Shown here piece by piece: positions 1 through 7,136 of a stretch of 22,376 nucleotides of DNA. Within the stretch, counting starts at the first letter, position 1; the number at the start of each line of letters is the position of its first letter. The notes beneath the pieces were generated by a model. That model searched no databases and was not told the DNA's origin. It saw only the letters and a program-made list of their open reading frames with translations. Source of the DNA: an uncultured Bacilli bacterium (GTDB lineage: Bacteria > Bacillota_I > Bacilli_A > ML615J-28 > CAG-313); contig CANQWZ010000014.1 of the NCBI GenBank assembly GCA_947627685.1, positions 1 to 22,376 on the forward strand, written 5' to 3'. Both the position numbers and the translations under genes were made by a program.

Positions 1-1
1 T

Positions 2-2059
2 GCATCAGGTATCGCTGTTGGTATGGCTACAAGCATTCCTACTCATAATTTAACAGAGGTTATAAATGGAGCACTTGCTTTAATTGAAGACCCCAATATT
101 ACAATAGAAAAACTAATGGAACACATCCCTGCTCCTGATTTTCCTACGGGAGCTACTATTATGGGACTTAGTAGCATCAAAAAAGCATATCAAACAGGGG
201 TAGGAACAGTAACGGTTCGTGCTAAAGTTGATATTGTTTCTTTACAAAATGGTAAAAAAGAAATCATTGTAACCGAAATACCATATCAAGTTAACAAAAC
301 AAGATTAATTGAAAGAATAGCAGAACTTGCAAAAGATAAAATAATCGATGGTATTACGGATTTAAGAGATGAATCAAACCGTAAAGGTATGAGAATCATC
401 ATTGAACTTAGAAGAGATACTAATGTTAATGTTATTTTAAACAATTTATATAAGCATACACAAATGCAAACAACTTATAGCATCAACATGATTGCATTAG
501 ATAAAGGTCAACCAAAAGTATTAAATTTAAAAGAAATTCTTTCTTGCTATGTAGATCATCAAATTGAAATAGTAAGAAGAAGAAGCCAATATGACCTAGA
601 TAAAGCTAAAAACAGAAACCACATTGTTGAAGGACTTCTTATTGCTTTAGCTAATATTGATGAAGTTGTCGCATGTATTAAAGCATCTAAAGCAATAGAA
701 GAAGCTATCGCACAGTTAACAAGTAAATTCTTATTATCAGAAATTCAGGCTAAAGCGATATTGGATATGAAATTACAACGTTTAACTGGTCTTGAAATTG
801 AAAAGTTAGAACAAGAGAAAAAAGAATTGCATGAAATCATTGCTTATTTAGAAGATATTTTAAATAATCATGACAAATTAATGAATGTTATCGTTTATGA
901 ACTTAAAGAAATACAAAGAAAATATGGTGATGATCGAAGAACCGACATTGATTTAAGTGAAGATTTAGAAGTAGAAGATGAAGATTTAATTCCTGAAGAA
1001 GACGTTATTATTACTATTACTAATCGTGGTTATATCAAACGTATGACAGTTGATACATACCGAGCACAACGTCGTGGTGGTAAAGGTATAACAGGTACTA
1101 AAATGCAAGAAGATGATTTTGTTGAAAAAGTAATTTATACATCTACTCATGATAATTTATTGTTTTTCAGTAATTTTGGGCAAGTGTATTTATTAAAAGC
1201 CTTCCAAATCCCTGCTGCTAGCAGAACATCAAAAGGCTTGCCTATTGTTAATTTATTAAAATTTGAAGAAGGCGAAAAGTTAGCGGCTGTAATTAATGTT
1301 AAATCACTAGAAGAACCAGGTTATTTAATGTTTGGTACTAAAAATGGTATTATCAAAAAGACCGAATTAATACAATATAAAAACATTAGAAGTACTGGTA
1401 TTAGAGCCTTAATTTTAAATCCAGGTGACGAATTAATAGGTGTATCTAGAACAAATGGTAAACAAGATGTTATTTTTGGAGCATCAAATGGTAAGGCAGC
1501 ATGTTTCAACGAAGAAACAGTACGATCAACTAATCGGGCCGCAAGCGGTGTAAAAGGTATTAGGGTTGCGGAAAACGAACGTGCGATAGGCTTAGTAGTT
1601 GTAAATGGTGATGAAGACGAAATTGTTGTTGCCACCGAATACGGTTTTGGTAAAAGAACACCTACAAGTGACTTTAAGATTAAAGGTAGAAACGGTAAAG
1701 GTGTTAAATATATGAATATCACCGAAAAAAGCGGTCGACCTGTTAGCCTTGCTTTATCGCATAAAGATGATGATTTGATGATTATCACCGATAAAGGCAT
1801 GGTAATAAGAACTTATTTGAACGATATTTCTTTAATTGGACGAGATACGCAAGGTGTAAGACTTATTAGACTTAATGAAGGACAACTTGTTTCAGCGATT
1901 GCAGTAGTACCTCATCAAGAAGAGACAACAGGTGATGAAGAATTAGTAGAAGAAAACATCAATGAAAAATTAGAACACCTTAACCAAATATTAGAAGAAG
2001 AAAATCTTGAAGAAAATGATACATTAGATTCAGAAAGCGAAGAAGAAACAGACGAATAA
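2..2059 (+). CDS. gyrA: DNA gyrase subunit A, 3' part (5' end cut by window edge)
   Basis: Breakage-reunion and DNA-wrapping subunit of gyrase, the type II topoisomerase that introduces negative supercoils with GyrB. The frame is open from base 2 (A-S-G-I-A-V-G-M-A-T-S-I-P), a conserved GyrA stretch lying, by family knowledge, downstream of the active-site Tyr, so roughly the first 170 residues including that Tyr are outside the window. Visible are the rest of the breakage-reunion domain, a coiled-coil-like Glu/Lys-rich segment (about bases 780-930), and the C-terminal beta-pinwheel. The GyrA box, QRRGGKG at 1067-1087, separates gyrase from ParC, which lacks a complete box. The protein ends in a strongly acidic Glu/Asp tail, as in many Firmicutes GyrA. 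The stop is TAA. Every Thr ACC codon in this fragment precedes Glu or Asp (see findings). serS follows behind its own promoter. Confidence 0.97.
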   Translation, partial: ASGIAVGMATSIPTHNLTEVINGALALIEDPNITIEKLMEHIPAPDFPTGATIMGLSSIKKAYQTGVGTVTVRAKVDIVSLQNGKKEIIVTEIPYQVNKTRLIERIAELAKDKIIDGITDLRDESNRKGMRIIIELRRDTNVNVILNNLYKHTQMQTTYSINMIALDKGQPKVLNLKEILSCYVDHQIEIVRRRSQYDLDKAKNRNHIVEGLLIALANIDEVVACIKASKAIEEAIAQLTSKFLLSEIQAKAILDMKLQRLTGLEIEKLEQEKKELHEIIAYLEDILNNHDKLMNVIVYELKEIQRKYGDDRRTDIDLSEDLEVEDEDLIPEEDVIITITNRGYIKRMTVDTYRAQRRGGKGITGTKMQEDDFVEKVIYTSTHDNLLFFSNFGQVYLLKAFQIPAASRTSKGLPIVNLLKFEEGEKLAAVINVKSLEEPGYLMFGTKNGIIKKTELIQYKNIRSTGIRALILNPGDELIGVSRTNGKQDVIFGASNGKAACFNEETVRSTNRAASGVKGIRVAENERAIGLVVVNGDEDEIVVATEYGFGKRTPTSDFKIKGRNGKGVKYMNITEKSGRPVSLALSHKDDDLMIITDKGMVIRTYLNDISLIGRDTQGVRLIRLNEGQLVSAIAVVPHQEETTGDEELVEENINEKLEHLNQILEEENLEENDTLDSESEEETDE

Positions 2060-2072
2060 AAATATAGTTTTC

Positions 2073-2101
2073 TTGACAAAATAAGAAAAACTACCTATAA
2101 T
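2073..2101 (+). promoter_or_regulatory. Consensus sigma-A promoter of serS
   Basis: TTGACA at 2073-2078 and TATAAT at 2096-2101 are separated by exactly 17 bp, a perfect match to the housekeeping consensus. It starts 13 bp after the gyrA stop and feeds the T-box leader, so serS is transcribed independently and controlled by attenuation rather than initiation. Confidence 0.9.
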
Positions 2102-2107
2102 AGTATT

Positions 2108-2357
2108 TGAAATCCTATGAATTGGACTAGTAACTAAAAAATATGCTTTTAGAGAATTGATGGTTGGTGCAAATCAATACATATTATTAGTGAATCTACC
2201 AAGGAGGAGAAGTATGAAAATACTTCCGGTATATAGAAACCGTTAATTTTCTAAAAAATGAAGCGAGAGTATACTCTAATCAGGGTGGCACCGCGGACTT
2301 ATTAGTAGGTTCGTCCCTGTTACAAAAGAAAAAAATCCTTTGTAACAGGGATTTTTA
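2108..2357 (+). promoter_or_regulatory. T-box leader of serS (Ser-specific)
   Basis: T-box riboswitches sense uncharged tRNA and let transcription continue when the amino acid is scarce. Seen here are the AGAGA element of Stem I (2151-2155), the Stem I apical region GGTTGGTGCAAATCAA (2162-2177), the specifier loop GTGAATCTACC in which TCT (2195-2197) is a Ser codon, and the near-invariant T-box AGGGTGGCACCGCG (2282-2295), which pairs with the tRNA acceptor end. The competing terminator follows. The Ser specifier agrees with the downstream gene. Confidence 0.95.
2314..2357 (+). terminator. T-box-controlled attenuator
   Basis: A 13-bp stem (2314-2326 with 2339-2351, core CCCTGTTACAAA) with a 12-nt loop is followed by TTTTTAT. 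The left arm is also the TCCCT segment that pairs with the T-box in the antiterminator, so the two structures are mutually exclusive. Confidence 0.92.
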
Positions 2358-2376
2358 TATGGAAAGGAATAAAAAA

Positions 2377-3663
2377 ATGTTAGATATTAAATTAATTAGA
2401 GATGATGTAGAAGAAGTTATAAGACGCCTTAATACAAGAGGCGGTGATTACTCATATTTATATGAAGTAAAAAAACTAGATGAACAAAAAAGAAGCTTAT
2501 TAAGCCAAGTAGAAAGCCTAAAAAATGAAAAAAATCAAAAAAGCAAATTAATTGGTCAGTATAAAAAAGATAAAAAAGATACAACCGAAATATTTAAAGA
2601 AGTAAACCAAATAGGTGATAAAATAGTTTTACTTGATAAAGAAATAGCATCTTTAGATGAAAAAATCAGATATCACATGTTAAGAACACCTAATCTTGTA
2701 AGTTTAACTACTAAAGTAGGTAAAGATGAAACCGAAAATAGAGAAATAAGACGTTTCAAAGAACCAACTAAATTTACTTTTACCCCTAAAGATCATGTTG
2801 AACTTGCTGAAAAACTTGGCATTTTAGATTTTGACCGTGCTGCGAAAATCACGGGTGCTAGATTTGTTATATACAAAGGGCTTGGAGCACGTCTTGAAAG
2901 AGCTTTAATAAGTTTTATGATGGATTTACATTCCAACTATCATGGTTATACTGAAGTTATGCCACCATATATTGTAAATGGTGCTAGTATGCTAGGAACT
3001 GGACAATTTCCTAAATTTAAAGATGATGCTTATAAAGTAAGTGCAGGCCAAGCAGATGATGGCGATTGGTATTTAAATCCAACAGCCGAAGTACCAACGA
3101 TAAATATGTATCGTGATGAAATCATTGATGGTGCTTTATTACCACTAAAATTTTGTTCATATACAACAGCCTTTAGAGCAGAAGCAGGATCAGCTGGAAA
3201 AGATACAAGAGGCATTTTAAGACAACATCAATTTAATAAAGTAGAATTGATAAAATTTACCAAACCTGAAGATTCATATGATGAACTAGAAAAAATGCTT
3301 TTAAATTCAGAAGAAGTTTTAAAAAGACTTGATATCCCTTATCATGTTGTAGAACTTTGTACTGGTGATATGGGCTTTGGTATGGCTAAAACATATGATA
3401 TTGAAGTATGGCTTCCTGGTCAAAATTGTTACCGTGAAATAGGTTCAATAAGTAATGCTGAAGATTTCCAAGCAAGAAGAGCCAATATTCGTTTTAGAAG
3501 GACAAAAGATAGTAAAACCGAACTTGTCCACACCTTAAATGGATCAGGTCTTGCTGTAGGAAGAACAGTTATTGCTATTTTAGAAAATTATCAACAAGAA
3601 GATGGATCAATCAAAATACCTGATGTTTTAGTACCATATATGGGTGTTAAAGAAATTAGATAA
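2377..3663 (+). CDS. serS: Serine--tRNA ligase
   Basis: Class II aminoacyl-tRNA synthetase that charges tRNA-Ser (and tRNA-Sec where present); cytoplasmic homodimer, 428 aa, the usual length. An N-terminal Lys/Glu-rich antiparallel coiled coil (about residues 25-105) is the arm that grips the long variable arm of tRNA-Ser. Motif 2 is FRAEAGSAGKDTRG from about residue 266. Motif 3 is GSGLAVGRTV from about residue 389. TAEVP is the conserved Ser-binding stretch. An upstream in-frame ATG at 2359 adds six residues, but it lies in the terminator tail before the SD AAAGGA (2363-2368), which sits 8 nt from ATG 2377. The start MLDIKLIRDD also matches the family, so 2377 is preferred. Expression is controlled by the Ser T-box. 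Confidence 0.97.
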   Translation: MLDIKLIRDDVEEVIRRLNTRGGDYSYLYEVKKLDEQKRSLLSQVESLKNEKNQKSKLIGQYKKDKKDTTEIFKEVNQIGDKIVLLDKEIASLDEKIRYHMLRTPNLVSLTTKVGKDETENREIRRFKEPTKFTFTPKDHVELAEKLGILDFDRAAKITGARFVIYKGLGARLERALISFMMDLHSNYHGYTEVMPPYIVNGASMLGTGQFPKFKDDAYKVSAGQADDGDWYLNPTAEVPTINMYRDEIIDGALLPLKFCSYTTAFRAEAGSAGKDTRGILRQHQFNKVELIKFTKPEDSYDELEKMLLNSEEVLKRLDIPYHVVELCTGDMGFGMAKTYDIEVWLPGQNCYREIGSISNAEDFQARRANIRFRRTKDSKTELVHTLNGSGLAVGRTVIAILENYQQEDGSIKIPDVLVPYMGVKEIR

Positions 3664-3679
3664 AAGCTTTTGTATAATA

Positions 3680-3708
3680 AAAAAAGTCTGTTTGAAACAG
3701 GCTTTTTT
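3680..3708. terminator. Bidirectional terminator between serS and the HIT gene
   Basis: AAAAAAGTCTGTTT (3680-3693) and AAACAGGCTTTTTT (3695-3708) form a symmetric hairpin with an A-tract on one side and a T-tract on the other, so it can stop both convergent transcripts. One pair is G-U. The innermost A/T pairs probably open to give a loop of normal size. Confidence 0.85.
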
Positions 3709-3726
3709 GTTATAAAAAAGGGATTA

Positions 3727-4125
3727 TTAGTTTATAAGACTTTTATAAAGTTTATCAAGCTCAACAAAGTTAGGCTCATGTTCTACTTGATGAAAATCAA
3801 TTTCATCACATCCATAACGAGGTAAAACATGCAAATGAAAATGCATCACCGTCTGCCCCGCAAGAGATCCAGAGTTGTTTAAAAGATTAATATTTTCAAC
3901 CTTTAATTTTGTTTTTAGTAAATTAGCAACTACGACTGCTGCTTTCATAACTTCACTAGCCTCAATGCTATCTAACGCAAAAACATTTTCAACATGTTTT
4001 TTAGGTACTATTAAAGTATGCCCTTTAGTTGCTTGTGAAATATCTAAAAAACACTTAACATAGTCATTTTCATAAATAGTATAAGACGGAATTTCATTAT
4101 TAATTATTTTACAAAATACACACAT
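3727..4125 (-). CDS. hit: HIT-family nucleotide-binding hydrolase (Hit/HinT-like)
   Basis: Histidine-triad protein, 132 aa. This branch (HinT/B. subtilis Hit) hydrolyses nucleoside phosphoramidates and adenylated substrates; the physiological substrate cannot be read from the sequence. The triad H-F-H-L-H-V lies at residues 95-100, preceded by the conserved NNSGSLAGQTV loop. The N-terminal C-V-F-C (C2, C5) is the partial zinc site common in this branch. Start choice: an in-frame ATG at 4140 adds five residues, but its first bases (ATGGAGGAG) are the SD for the ATG at 4125, giving the standard start MCVFCKI. It is downstream of gerQ on the same strand but has its own promoter. Confidence 0.93.
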   Translation of the reverse strand: MCVFCKIINNEIPSYTIYENDYVKCFLDISQATKGHTLIVPKKHVENVFALDSIEASEVMKAAVVVANLLKTKLKVENINLLNNSGSLAGQTVMHFHLHVLPRYGCDEIDFHQVEHEPNFVELDKLYKSLIN

Positions 4126-4149
4126 ATTTTTCTCCTCCATGATATGACC

Positions 4150-4178
4150 ATTGTATCATAAAGTAAAAAAATAGTAAA
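4150..4178 (-). promoter_or_regulatory. Sigma-A-type promoter of the HIT gene
   Basis: Read on the minus strand: TTTACT (4178-4173), 17-bp spacer, TACAAT (4155-4150), in the gerQ/hit gap. It lets this housekeeping gene be made in vegetative cells although it follows sporulation genes. Confidence 0.65.
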
Positions 4179-4193
4179 GAATTTTAAAAAAAT

Positions 4194-4553
4194 TTAGGCA
4201 TAAGGATACTCATATTCAATGTCTTCATCAAAACTTACATATGATAAATAGATTCTTAGTAATAAATAAGTAACATTAGTTTGATTGTCTTTTAATAAAA
4301 TATGATCACGACCTGCACCAACAAGTTCACCTTTGAAAATTTTTGAACCCCACTGACTATTTTCAAAATTCATATAAATAGTAGCTGTTTTACCAAGATT
4401 GAGTCTTAAAATATTTTCAATATAAGAATTTTCAAAGCCTCTAAATGGTTGTTGAGTTGGATAATTTAAGGGCATTTGACCAAATTGTCCACAATTTGGT
4501 TGCCCTGGAAATTGCGTATAAGGGTAATAGGGAAATTGATAATTAATCGTCAT
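4194..4553 (-). CDS. gerQ: Spore coat protein GerQ
   Basis: Inner spore-coat protein which in Bacillus is required to localise CwlJ and for calcium-dipicolinate-triggered germination, and is crosslinked by transglutaminase. The 119-aa protein has a Pro/Gln/Tyr/Phe-rich disordered N-terminus (residues 1-40) and the conserved GerQ domain from about residue 42: YIENILRLNLGKTA, then WGSKIFKGELVGAGRDH, then TYLLLRIYLSYVSFDE. It is shorter than Bacillus GerQ (about 180 aa, from memory), the difference being in the low-complexity N-terminus. The SD GGAG lies just upstream of the ATG. It starts 52 bp after the cwlJ stop in the same direction, so the two are probably co-transcribed. A TATAAT-like sequence in the gap has no convincing -35 partner. 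Confidence 0.95.
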   Translation of the reverse strand: MTINYQFPYYPYTQFPGQPNCGQFGQMPLNYPTQQPFRGFENSYIENILRLNLGKTATIYMNFENSQWGSKIFKGELVGAGRDHILLKDNQTNVTYLLLRIYLSYVSFDEDIEYEYPYA

Positions 4554-4605
4554 TATAGCTCCTTTCTCATTTTTTACACTACATTATATAAATAAATGTT
4601 TTAAT

Positions 4606-5028
4606 TTATACATAACAATTTTCACTTTCTACTGGTGCATAAAAACAATGTGATTTATATCTACCACTATTCCACTGTCCCCACCATTTGGCCATACAAT
4701 CATTATCACTAGCATTATAAAACCATAAAGCTTGACTTGCGGGGAAAAACTTTTCACCTTTTAAAACTCTTTTTGCAAGATTTATATCCTTAGCTCTTGC
4801 GGCTTCAAAAAAATACGAATAAAGAGTTGACTCAAAACCACCGGGATGTTGATAAATCATTTGTTCGATAGTTTTGATATCTTTAAAATCTAAACAATTA
4901 GCAAGTACTCTATTAACACCAACATTACCAACCATTAACATTCCTAAATCGCCTTCACTTTCAGCTTCAGCCCTCATCAAGCGGGCTAAAAGTTTTAACT
5001 CTTCGTTATTATAAGAAATAATTGCCAT
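4606..5028 (-). CDS. cwlJ: Spore cortex-lytic cell wall hydrolase CwlJ
   Basis: SleB/CwlJ-type hydrolase that degrades cortex peptidoglycan during germination; the family acts at muramic-delta-lactam regions and CwlJ responds to calcium dipicolinate. It is 140 aa, almost the same as B. subtilis CwlJ, and a single hydrolase_2 domain with no signal peptide or LysM, which distinguishes CwlJ from secreted SleB. The probable catalytic Glu is E21 in LMRAEAESEG, followed by the conserved GNVGVNRV. The C-terminal half carries FFPASQALWFYN and CMAKWWGQW. An in-frame ATG at 5040 would add four residues, but GGTGA immediately precedes the ATG at 5028 and the predicted promoter would start transcription about at 5040, so 5028 is chosen. 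gerQ, its functional partner, follows. Confidence 0.95.
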   Translation of the reverse strand: MAIISYNNEELKLLARLMRAEAESEGDLGMLMVGNVGVNRVLANCLDFKDIKTIEQMIYQHPGGFESTLYSYFFEAARAKDINLAKRVLKGEKFFPASQALWFYNASDNDCMAKWWGQWNSGRYKSHCFYAPVESENCYV

Positions 5029-5044
5029 AAATTCACCCATGAAT

Positions 5045-5073
5045 ATTTTATGAAAAGGCGCACAAAAATATAA
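5045..5073 (-). promoter_or_regulatory. Candidate sigma-E-type promoter of cwlJ-gerQ
   Basis: On the minus strand, TTATATT (5073-5067), a 14-bp spacer and CATAAAAT (5052-5045) resemble the sigma-E pattern (-35 ending ATATT, -10 CATAcaaT). In B. subtilis cwlJ is under mother-cell sigma-E control, which fits. The match is by eye in very AT-rich DNA. Confidence 0.5.
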
Positions 5074-5078
5074 TATGA

Positions 5079-5107
5079 TTGCAAAAAAAATAAATATATT
5101 GTATAAT
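5079..5107 (+). promoter_or_regulatory. Sigma-A promoter of ppa (ppa-folD-pth-mfd run)
   Basis: TTGCAA (5079-5084), 17-bp spacer, TATAAT (5102-5107), about 38 bp before the ppa ATG. It lies back to back with the candidate cwlJ promoter on the other strand. No other clear promoter or terminator is seen until after mfd. Confidence 0.8.
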
Positions 5108-5144
5108 TAAAAACAATCAAATTAAACTTTTAAAGGAGTATTTT

Positions 5145-5687
5145 ATGAATATATGGCACGATATTTCTAAAGATAGAATCAAAAAAGACGATTTTTATGC
5201 GGTAATAGAAATTAGTAAAGGTAGTAAGAACAAATACGAATTAGATAAAGAAACAGGCGTATTAATGCTAGATCGTATTTTGTATACTTCAACACACTAT
5301 CCTGCTAATTATGGCTTTATTCCCCTAACCTTCGCAAAGGACTTTGACCCTTTAGATGTTTTGGTACTATGTAGTGAATCTTTACAACCATTAAGTATTG
5401 TTAGATGCTACCCCATTGGTGTAATTAAAATGATTGATGGTAAATATGATGATGATAAAATAATTGCGGTGCCATTTAATGATCCTAATATGAATCACTA
5501 TAAAACAATTGAAGATATTCCTGATCATATAATCGCCGAAATCAAACATTTTTTCATGGTTTATAAAAATTTAGAACATAAAAGCACTACCATCTTCGAA
5601 CTAGAAGACCAAACAAGTGCCGTTAAGATTATTGAAGAGGCCCTACTTGCCTATGAAAAAGATAAAGATAAATTAATTCATAAATAA
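5145..5687 (+). CDS. ppa: Inorganic pyrophosphatase, family I
   Basis: Soluble Mg-dependent enzyme that hydrolyses pyrophosphate to two phosphates, pulling nucleic-acid and aminoacyl-tRNA synthesis forward; cytoplasmic, 180 aa, typical of bacterial family I. The signature D-F-D-P-L-D (D66, D68, D71) provides metal ligands. HYPANYGFIP (51-60) and the N-terminal VIEISKGSKNKYE stretch are also family hallmarks. B. subtilis instead uses the unrelated family II enzyme, so the gene is not a Bacillus-type choice. The SD AAAGGAG precedes the ATG. folD follows after 12 bp. Confidence 0.96.
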   Translation: MNIWHDISKDRIKKDDFYAVIEISKGSKNKYELDKETGVLMLDRILYTSTHYPANYGFIPLTFAKDFDPLDVLVLCSESLQPLSIVRCYPIGVIKMIDGKYDDDKIIAVPFNDPNMNHYKTIEDIPDHIIAEIKHFFMVYKNLEHKSTTIFELEDQTSAVKIIEEALLAYEKDKDKLIHK

Positions 5688-5699
5688 AAGGAGTAAATT

Positions 5700-6548
5700 A
5701 TGCTACTCGATGGTAAAGCTTATAGTCAAAAATTAAAAGAAGAGTTAAAAAAAGAAGTAGAAGCCTTAACAAATGAGACCGGCATTACTCCAGGGCTTGC
5801 TATTGTATGTACAAATTATGCTGAAGCAAGTAAAATATATGTTAAAAACAAATTAAAAGCGGCTAAATATTGTAATATTTTTGCAAGTCTTATCGAAGTT
5901 AGTTTAGATATTAGTGAAAATGATTTAATCGCTTTAATTGAAAAATTAAATAAAGATGAAAAATATCATGGTATTATTGTGCAACTACCACTACCTCCTC
6001 ATATTAATGAACAACGCATCATTAATGCAATTGATGAAAAAAAAGATGTAGATGGTTTTGGCATTTGCAATAAGGGTAAATTATTTTGTGGAATGCCTAC
6101 AATTAATAGCGCAACACCTCAAGGTATCATTAAATTACTTGAAGAATATAACATCGAAATAGCATCTAAACACGCAGTAGTAGTAGGTAGAAGTAATATT
6201 GTTGGTAAACCAATGGCTTTGATGCTTTTAAATAAAAATGCTACCGTTACAATATGCCACTCTAAAACTAAAAACTTAAAAAGCATTACATCTAAAGCTG
6301 ATATTTTAGTAGTTGCAATCGGAAAAGCTAATTTTATTACTAAAGATATGGTAAAAAAACATGCAGTAGTAATTGATGTAGGTACTAATAAAGTAGGAAA
6401 TAAATTATGTGGTGATGTTGATTTTAAAAAAGTTGCTAAAAAATGTTCATATATTACACCTGTTCCAGGTGGAGTTGGACCATTAACGGTTGTATCACTT
6501 TTAGAAAATACCGTTATCGCATATAAAAAAATATTAAATATAGAATAA
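5700..6548 (+). CDS. folD: Bifunctional methylenetetrahydrofolate dehydrogenase/cyclohydrolase
   Basis: Interconverts 5,10-methylene-THF and 10-formyl-THF using NADP, supplying one-carbon units for purines and initiator fMet. It has 282 aa, the normal length. The catalytic Y-x3-K is Y47/K51 in SKIYVKNK. The cyclohydrolase/dehydrogenase motifs are VQLPLPPH (94-101), KDVDGF (115-120), the nucleotide-binding VVVGRSNIVGKPMA (160-173) and, near the C-terminus, TPVPGGVGPLTV. The substrate loop reads NSATP where many homologues have PCTP or PATP, an ordinary variation. The SD AAAAGGAG overlaps the end of ppa, so the two are probably one transcript. pth starts 12 bp after the stop. Confidence 0.96.
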   Translation: MLLDGKAYSQKLKEELKKEVEALTNETGITPGLAIVCTNYAEASKIYVKNKLKAAKYCNIFASLIEVSLDISENDLIALIEKLNKDEKYHGIIVQLPLPPHINEQRIINAIDEKKDVDGFGICNKGKLFCGMPTINSATPQGIIKLLEEYNIEIASKHAVVVGRSNIVGKPMALMLLNKNATVTICHSKTKNLKSITSKADILVVAIGKANFITKDMVKKHAVVIDVGTNKVGNKLCGDVDFKKVAKKCSYITPVPGGVGPLTVVSLLENTVIAYKKILNIE

Positions 6549-6560
6549 TAGGTGAAAGAA

Positions 6561-7136
6561 ATGATCATAGTAGGTCTTGGTAATATTGGTAAAGAATATG
6601 AAAAAACGCATCATAATATTGGTTTTATGATGATAGATAAAATTGCCAAAGTAAACCATATTACATTTAAACTTGAAAAAAAATTTCAAGCCTTAGTGGG
6701 TGAATATATATATAAAGGGCAAAAACATTTGTTAATAAAACCTACTACATATATGAATAATTCAGGTCTTGCGGTAAAAGCTATTATGGATTATTACAAA
6801 GCAGATCCTTGCGAACTATTTGTTTTATATGATGATTTAGATTTACCAACTGGTACAATTAGGATAAGAAAAAGCGGTTCATCGGGAGGCCATAATGGCA
6901 TAAAATCAATTATTCAAGCCTTACAAACCGAAACTTTTGCAAGATTAAGAGTTGGTATTGCGAAAAAACAAGAAATGGATACTATCTCGTATGTTTTAGC
7001 AAAGTTTACTAAAGAGGAAATGGTTTTAATAGATAAGGTCTTAGAAAAAATCCCGCGTTTAATCGATGATCTTTTAGAATATGGCATCGATTATATAATG
7101 AATCATTATAATGGAGTTTTAAATGAAATATCTTGA
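6561..7136 (+). CDS. pth: Peptidyl-tRNA hydrolase
   Basis: Cleaves peptidyl-tRNAs released by drop-off and recycles tRNA; essential monomeric cytoplasmic enzyme, 191 aa. GLGNIG has N8. THHNIGF contains the catalytic His (H18). YDDLDLPTG has the Asp that activates it (D91). GGHNGIKSI carries N112, and MNNSG has N66. A GTG at 6552 is in frame, but it is part of the SD AGGTG (6550-6554), which serves ATG 6561; this also gives the canonical start MIIVGLGN. It is the only gene here ending in TGA (7134-7136). Its last 14 nt overlap the start of mfd. In B. subtilis the orthologue (spoVC) likewise precedes mfd and spoVT. Confidence 0.96.
   Translation: MIIVGLGNIGKEYEKTHHNIGFMMIDKIAKVNHITFKLEKKFQALVGEYIYKGQKHLLIKPTTYMNNSGLAVKAIMDYYKADPCELFVLYDDLDLPTGTIRIRKSGSSGGHNGIKSIIQALQTETFARLRVGIAKKQEMDTISYVLAKFTKEEMVLIDKVLEKIPRLIDDLLEYGIDYIMNHYNGVLNEIS

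Noticed and set aside
1321..1800. Long open frame on the minus strand inside gyrA (159 codons), and similar antisense frames in folD, mfd, spoVT and ribosomal genes
   Set aside because: Each lies wholly within a certain gene, gives low-complexity hydrophobic protein with no recognisable domain, and lacks a ribosome-binding site of its own.
2359..2376. Upstream ATG of serS giving a six-residue extension
   Set aside because: It lies before the SD and inside the attenuator tail; the SD spacing and family N-terminus point to 2377.
4554..4605. Separate promoter for gerQ (TATAAT-like box in the cwlJ-gerQ gap)
   Set aside because: No acceptable -35 for sigma-A, sigma-E or sigma-K was found; co-transcription with cwlJ is simpler.
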